Assembly: GCA_964468045.1 (NCBI GenBank)
Contig: CAYXTO010000009.1
Location: 62,001-126,000 of the forward strand
DNA: 64,000 nt
Reading direction: 5' to 3'
DNA from: JAWKXU01 sp964468045
GTDB taxonomy: Bacteria > Pseudomonadota > Alphaproteobacteria > Sphingomonadales > Sphingomonadaceae
In this document: one piece after another, positions 61,419 through 64,000 of the stretch
How the letters are laid out: each line of letters begins with the position of its first letter
Numbering within the stretch: the stretch's first letter is position 1
Position numbers and translations under genes: made by a program
Notes under the pieces: model-generated
The model's database searches: none
What the model was told of the DNA's origin: nothing
What the model saw: only the letters and a program-made list of their open reading frames with translations

Positions 61419-62438
61419 TTAAAACCAGGACCGAATTCCGATGAGGAAATTCCATCCACCCAGCTTTTCACCCTGTGTACGCCGAAAATCCGCAGTGCCG
61501 CCTAAAGCTCGTTCATACTCGACTCCGACGTAGGGAGCGAACTCGGGCACGAACTGATAGCGCAGGCGAAGACCAAGTTCGGCGGTGGAAAGACCTGAGC
61601 CTATCCCAAGTTCGGCCACATCCTGCGCAGCAAAGTTCAGTTCGGCTCGTGGCTGGAGGACGAGCCTCCGGGTTAGGCGCTGATCATATTCCGCTTCGAT
61701 CCGCGCGGTGACATCGCCCTTGTTTGACACAAACAGCGCACCGTCGATTTCGAACCAGTAAGGCGCCAGACCCTTCACGCCCAAAACAGCATAGGTGCGG
61801 TCCGGACCGGTACCGAAGTCCTGCCGGAGGCCCGCCTGGAGATTCCACCACGGATCAAGCGCGCGGTTCCAGAGTGCCTGGACCTCGACGTGTTCCGGGT
61901 TCTCGCCGAATCTGCTTTCACCCTCGGTTTTGACCCAGAGCCGGTTGATATCACCGCCGTACCAGCCCTCAGCCTTCCAGGCGAAACCGTCTTTGCCCTC
62001 GCCGATGGTTGCTTCCAGTTGATCGATCAGGATCATGCCACTTTTAATGTCGCCATGTTCCTTGCGGACGATTTCGCGGGCAGGAGCCATAGCCGAGGCA
62101 CCGAAGATGGCATCTGCGGCATGGACTGGGCCGCTCGATGCGGCAGCGGATGGTGGACTTACCGGCGGATCGGGAACGCCAGGGGCATGCCCGGCATATG
62201 CGGCATGGGCCTCTTGAGCCGGCGCTGGTGGCATCGCGTGGCCTCCATGCGCATCCGACGAAGGGGATGGAGGTCCATCCGGTTGATCATGTGTGGTGTG
62301 CGGAGTGGGGGATTCTACCTCTGTCGCGTGATGGGCGTGGGCGTCGGTCGGAACCTCAACCGGGTCAGCATGATCTTGGTGCTGCGCAACAGCGGGCGAT
62401 GCCGTCGCGGCAAGGAGGATTGCTGCAAGATATCTCAT
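61419..62438 (-). CDS. copB: Copper resistance outer-membrane protein CopB
   Basis: A 339-residue protein starting MRYLAAILLAATASPAVA, a signal peptide. A His/Met/Pro-rich region (residues about 20-90: HQDHADPVEVPTDAHAHH, SSDAHGGHAMPPAPAQ) can bind Cu ions. The C-terminal part (WKAEGWYGGDINRLWVKTEG and LGGWNFLIGIRSWF) is the CopB beta-barrel. Its ATG overlaps the copA stop by one base (ATGA pattern). Probable outer-membrane copper sequestration with CopA. Confidence 0.93.
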   Translation of the reverse strand: MRYLAAILLAATASPAVAQHQDHADPVEVPTDAHAHHATEVESPTPHTTHDQPDGPPSPSSDAHGGHAMPPAPAQEAHAAYAGHAPGVPDPPVSPPSAAASSGPVHAADAIFGASAMAPAREIVRKEHGDIKSGMILIDQLEATIGEGKDGFAWKAEGWYGGDINRLWVKTEGESRFGENPEHVEVQALWNRALDPWWNLQAGLRQDFGTGPDRTYAVLGVKGLAPYWFEIDGALFVSNKGDVTARIEAEYDQRLTRRLVLQPRAELNFAAQDVAELGIGSGLSTAELGLRLRYQFVPEFAPYVGVEYERALGGTADFRRTQGEKLGGWNFLIGIRSWF

Positions 62439-64000
62439 CACGCATCCCCCTCGAGCGGACGGACAGTGACGACACGGAACATGCCCGCATGCATGTGTAG
62501 CAGCAGATGGCAATGAAATGCCCAGTCCCCGGGCGCATCCGCCGTCAGGTCGAAGCTGACCTTGCCGCCCGGCAGCACATTGACGGTGTGCTTGCGGGGG
62601 TAGCTGCCTGTATGGCCGTTCACCACCTCGAAGAAATGGCCGTGCAGGTGGATCGGATGCGTCATCATCGTGTCGTTGATGAGGACCACGCGCGCGCGTT
62701 CGTTGCGTTCGAAACGGATCGGCTCGACGCCTTCGCTGAACTTTTCGCCGTCGAACGACCACATGAAGCGCTCCATGTTGCCGGTGAGGTGAACCTCGAT
62801 CGTGCGCTGCGGCGGGCGCGTGTCTGGATTGGGCGTGAGCGACATCAGGTCGCGGTAGGTCAGCACCTTGTGGCCGACATCTTCCAGTCCGACGCCCGGG
62901 TCACCGGTGCGGTCGACCGGAGACATGGCGATGGCATCTACGCCGACGCCGACCTTGACGCTGTCGGGCACCTTCGATTTGTCGCGCATGTTCATGCCGC
63001 CCATTGAATGGGAACTGCCGTTGCCCGCTGCTGCCGGGCTGGCCATGGCGCCATGGTCCATTCCAGCCATTGAACCATGGTCCATGCCGCCCATGCCCAT
63101 ATCCTTTATGGTGAGCGTGGGGCGCGGGCGAAGCGGTGGCACGGGTGCTTCCATGCCCAAGCGCGGCGCGAACGTGGCGCGCGCCATGCCGGAACGGTCG
63201 ATCGATTCCGCAACGAGCGTGAACGCTTTGTCCTCGGCCGGCTGGATAATGACGTCATAGGTCTCGGCATTGCCGATCTGGAACTCGTCCACCGTCACGG
63301 GCCGGACATTCAATCCGTCGGCGCTGACCACGGTCATTGGCAGGCCGGGAATGCGGATGTTGAAGATCGTCATGGTCGCCGCGTTAATGAAGCGCAGCCG
63401 CACCCGCTCGCCGGGCCGGAACAGACCGGTCCAGTTCTCCCGCGGTCCGTGGCCGTTGACGAGATAGGTGTAAGTGGCAGCCGTCACATCGGCGATGTCG
63501 GTCGGGTCCATTCGCATCCGGCCCCACATGGCCCTGTCGGAGGCCGACATTTTCTCCTCCGGCCCGCCCTCGATCATGCCAATCAGGGTCTGCTTCTGGC
63601 GATTGAAGTAGCCGCCCTCCGCCTTGAGCTTGGTGACGAGGTGGTGCGGATGGAGGAATGTCCAGTCACTGAGCACGATGACATGCTCTCGGTCATAGGC
63701 AACCGGATCTGGCTCTGCCGGATCGATAACGATCGGCCCATAATGCCCCTGCTGCTCCTGCAGCCCTGAGTGGCTGTGGTACCAGTAGGTGCCGCTCTGG
63801 ACGATCGGAAATTCATAGGTGAACGTGGTGCGCGGCTTGATGCCGGGGAAGCTCACACCAGGAACTCCGTCCATCTGAAACGGGACGATCAGCCCGTGCC
63901 AGTGGATCGAGCTGTCCTCATCCAGCGTATTTTCAACGTGGAGGCGCACGTTCTGACCTTCGCGCAGCCGGATAAGCGGTGCGGGCAGGACGCCGTTCAT
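62438..64000 (-). CDS. copA: Multicopper oxidase CopA (5' end beyond the window)
   Basis: At least 520 residues are visible and the frame is open at the window edge, so the N-terminus (Tat signal) is missing. Copper ligands: HWHG, HSHSG, HPIHLHGHFF and HCHLLLHMHAGM, the last with the type 1 Cu site. A Met/His-rich stretch (MGGMDHGSMAGMDHGAM) is typical of CopA. It oxidises Cu(I) in the periplasm. Operon with copB. Confidence 0.94.
   Translation of the reverse strand: MNGVLPAPLIRLREGQNVRLHVENTLDEDSSIHWHGLIVPFQMDGVPGVSFPGIKPRTTFTYEFPIVQSGTYWYHSHSGLQEQQGHYGPIVIDPAEPDPVAYDREHVIVLSDWTFLHPHHLVTKLKAEGGYFNRQKQTLIGMIEGGPEEKMSASDRAMWGRMRMDPTDIADVTAATYTYLVNGHGPRENWTGLFRPGERVRLRFINAATMTIFNIRIPGLPMTVVSADGLNVRPVTVDEFQIGNAETYDVIIQPAEDKAFTLVAESIDRSGMARATFAPRLGMEAPVPPLRPRPTLTIKDMGMGGMDHGSMAGMDHGAMASPAAAGNGSSHSMGGMNMRDKSKVPDSVKVGVGVDAIAMSPVDRTGDPGVGLEDVGHKVLTYRDLMSLTPNPDTRPPQRTIEVHLTGNMERFMWSFDGEKFSEGVEPIRFERNERARVVLINDTMMTHPIHLHGHFFEVVNGHTGSYPRKHTVNVLPGGKVSFDLTADAPGDWAFHCHLLLHMHAGMFRVVTVRPLEGDA

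Noticed and set aside
1..64000. CRISPR arrays, tRNA and rRNA genes
   Set aside because: No regularly spaced direct repeats, no cloverleaf-like sequence with a T-loop core and no rRNA signature were seen in the intergenic regions.

Overview
This 64 kb, high-GC window looks like chromosomal DNA of an alphaproteobacterium of the order Sphingomonadales. I infer this from protein style and gene content: a PhaR polyhydroxyalkanoate regulator, a short type-3 prolyl-tRNA synthetase, a hrcA-grpE pair near dnaK-dnaJ, a DUF1343 protein, a DOMON-like protein and a Sphingomonad-type copper resistance pair. An alphaproteobacterial RpoH promoter (CTTG-N17-CCTATAT) sits before dnaK. I cannot name the genus from the sequence alone.

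Positions 1-12,200: end of a YqhA-family membrane protein; a standalone molybdopterin oxidoreductase; a translationally coupled set MFS exporter - cysK - dienelactone hydrolase; a PilZ protein; tyrS; DOMON-like and DUF1343 (NamZ-like) proteins; a LigB-type dioxygenase; and a MoxR ATPase/VWA pair. Positions 12,315-14,985: a methyltransferase followed 1 bp later by a cyanophycin-synthetase-like protein. Its ATP-grasp half looks intact, but its Mur-ligase half is shrunken and has lost the P-loop lysine. This is the most unusual enzyme in the window.

Positions 15,024-44,163 are mostly housekeeping: parE, an LpoA-like lipoprotein, rsmI-yraN-(REP-like palindrome)-gshB-dedA, hemW-xerC, a CAP-domain protein, rph-rdgB, hrcA-grpE, a PCu(A)C chaperone with a small metallopeptidase-like protein, dnaK-dnaJ, a patatin-like phospholipase, radA-cvpA-Fe/S scaffold, an MHS-type transporter, alr, phaR, proS and rnr. 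Positions 44,354-49,375: an unknown membrane protein, a universal stress protein, then pdhC - SH3-like protein - thioesterase - lpdA.

Positions 49,470-64,000 are accessory. An IS630-family element (49,660-50,630) with a broken transposase has landed in the last codons of a metY-type gene and now supplies its stop codon. A VOC / flavin-dependent oxygenase / small-molecule kinase set follows. A trimeric autotransporter adhesin has lost its 5' end exactly where a mobile module begins. That module (about 56,930-61,390) carries a PD-(D/E)XK nuclease, a small HTH-like protein, a divergent self-cleaving S24 repressor with palindromic operators, a small ORF, DUF2924, a large serine recombinase and a third co-transcribed ORF. 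The window ends in copB and the 5'-truncated (by the window edge) copA. No rRNA, tRNA or CRISPR array was seen, and no non-coding stretch exceeds about 300 bp.
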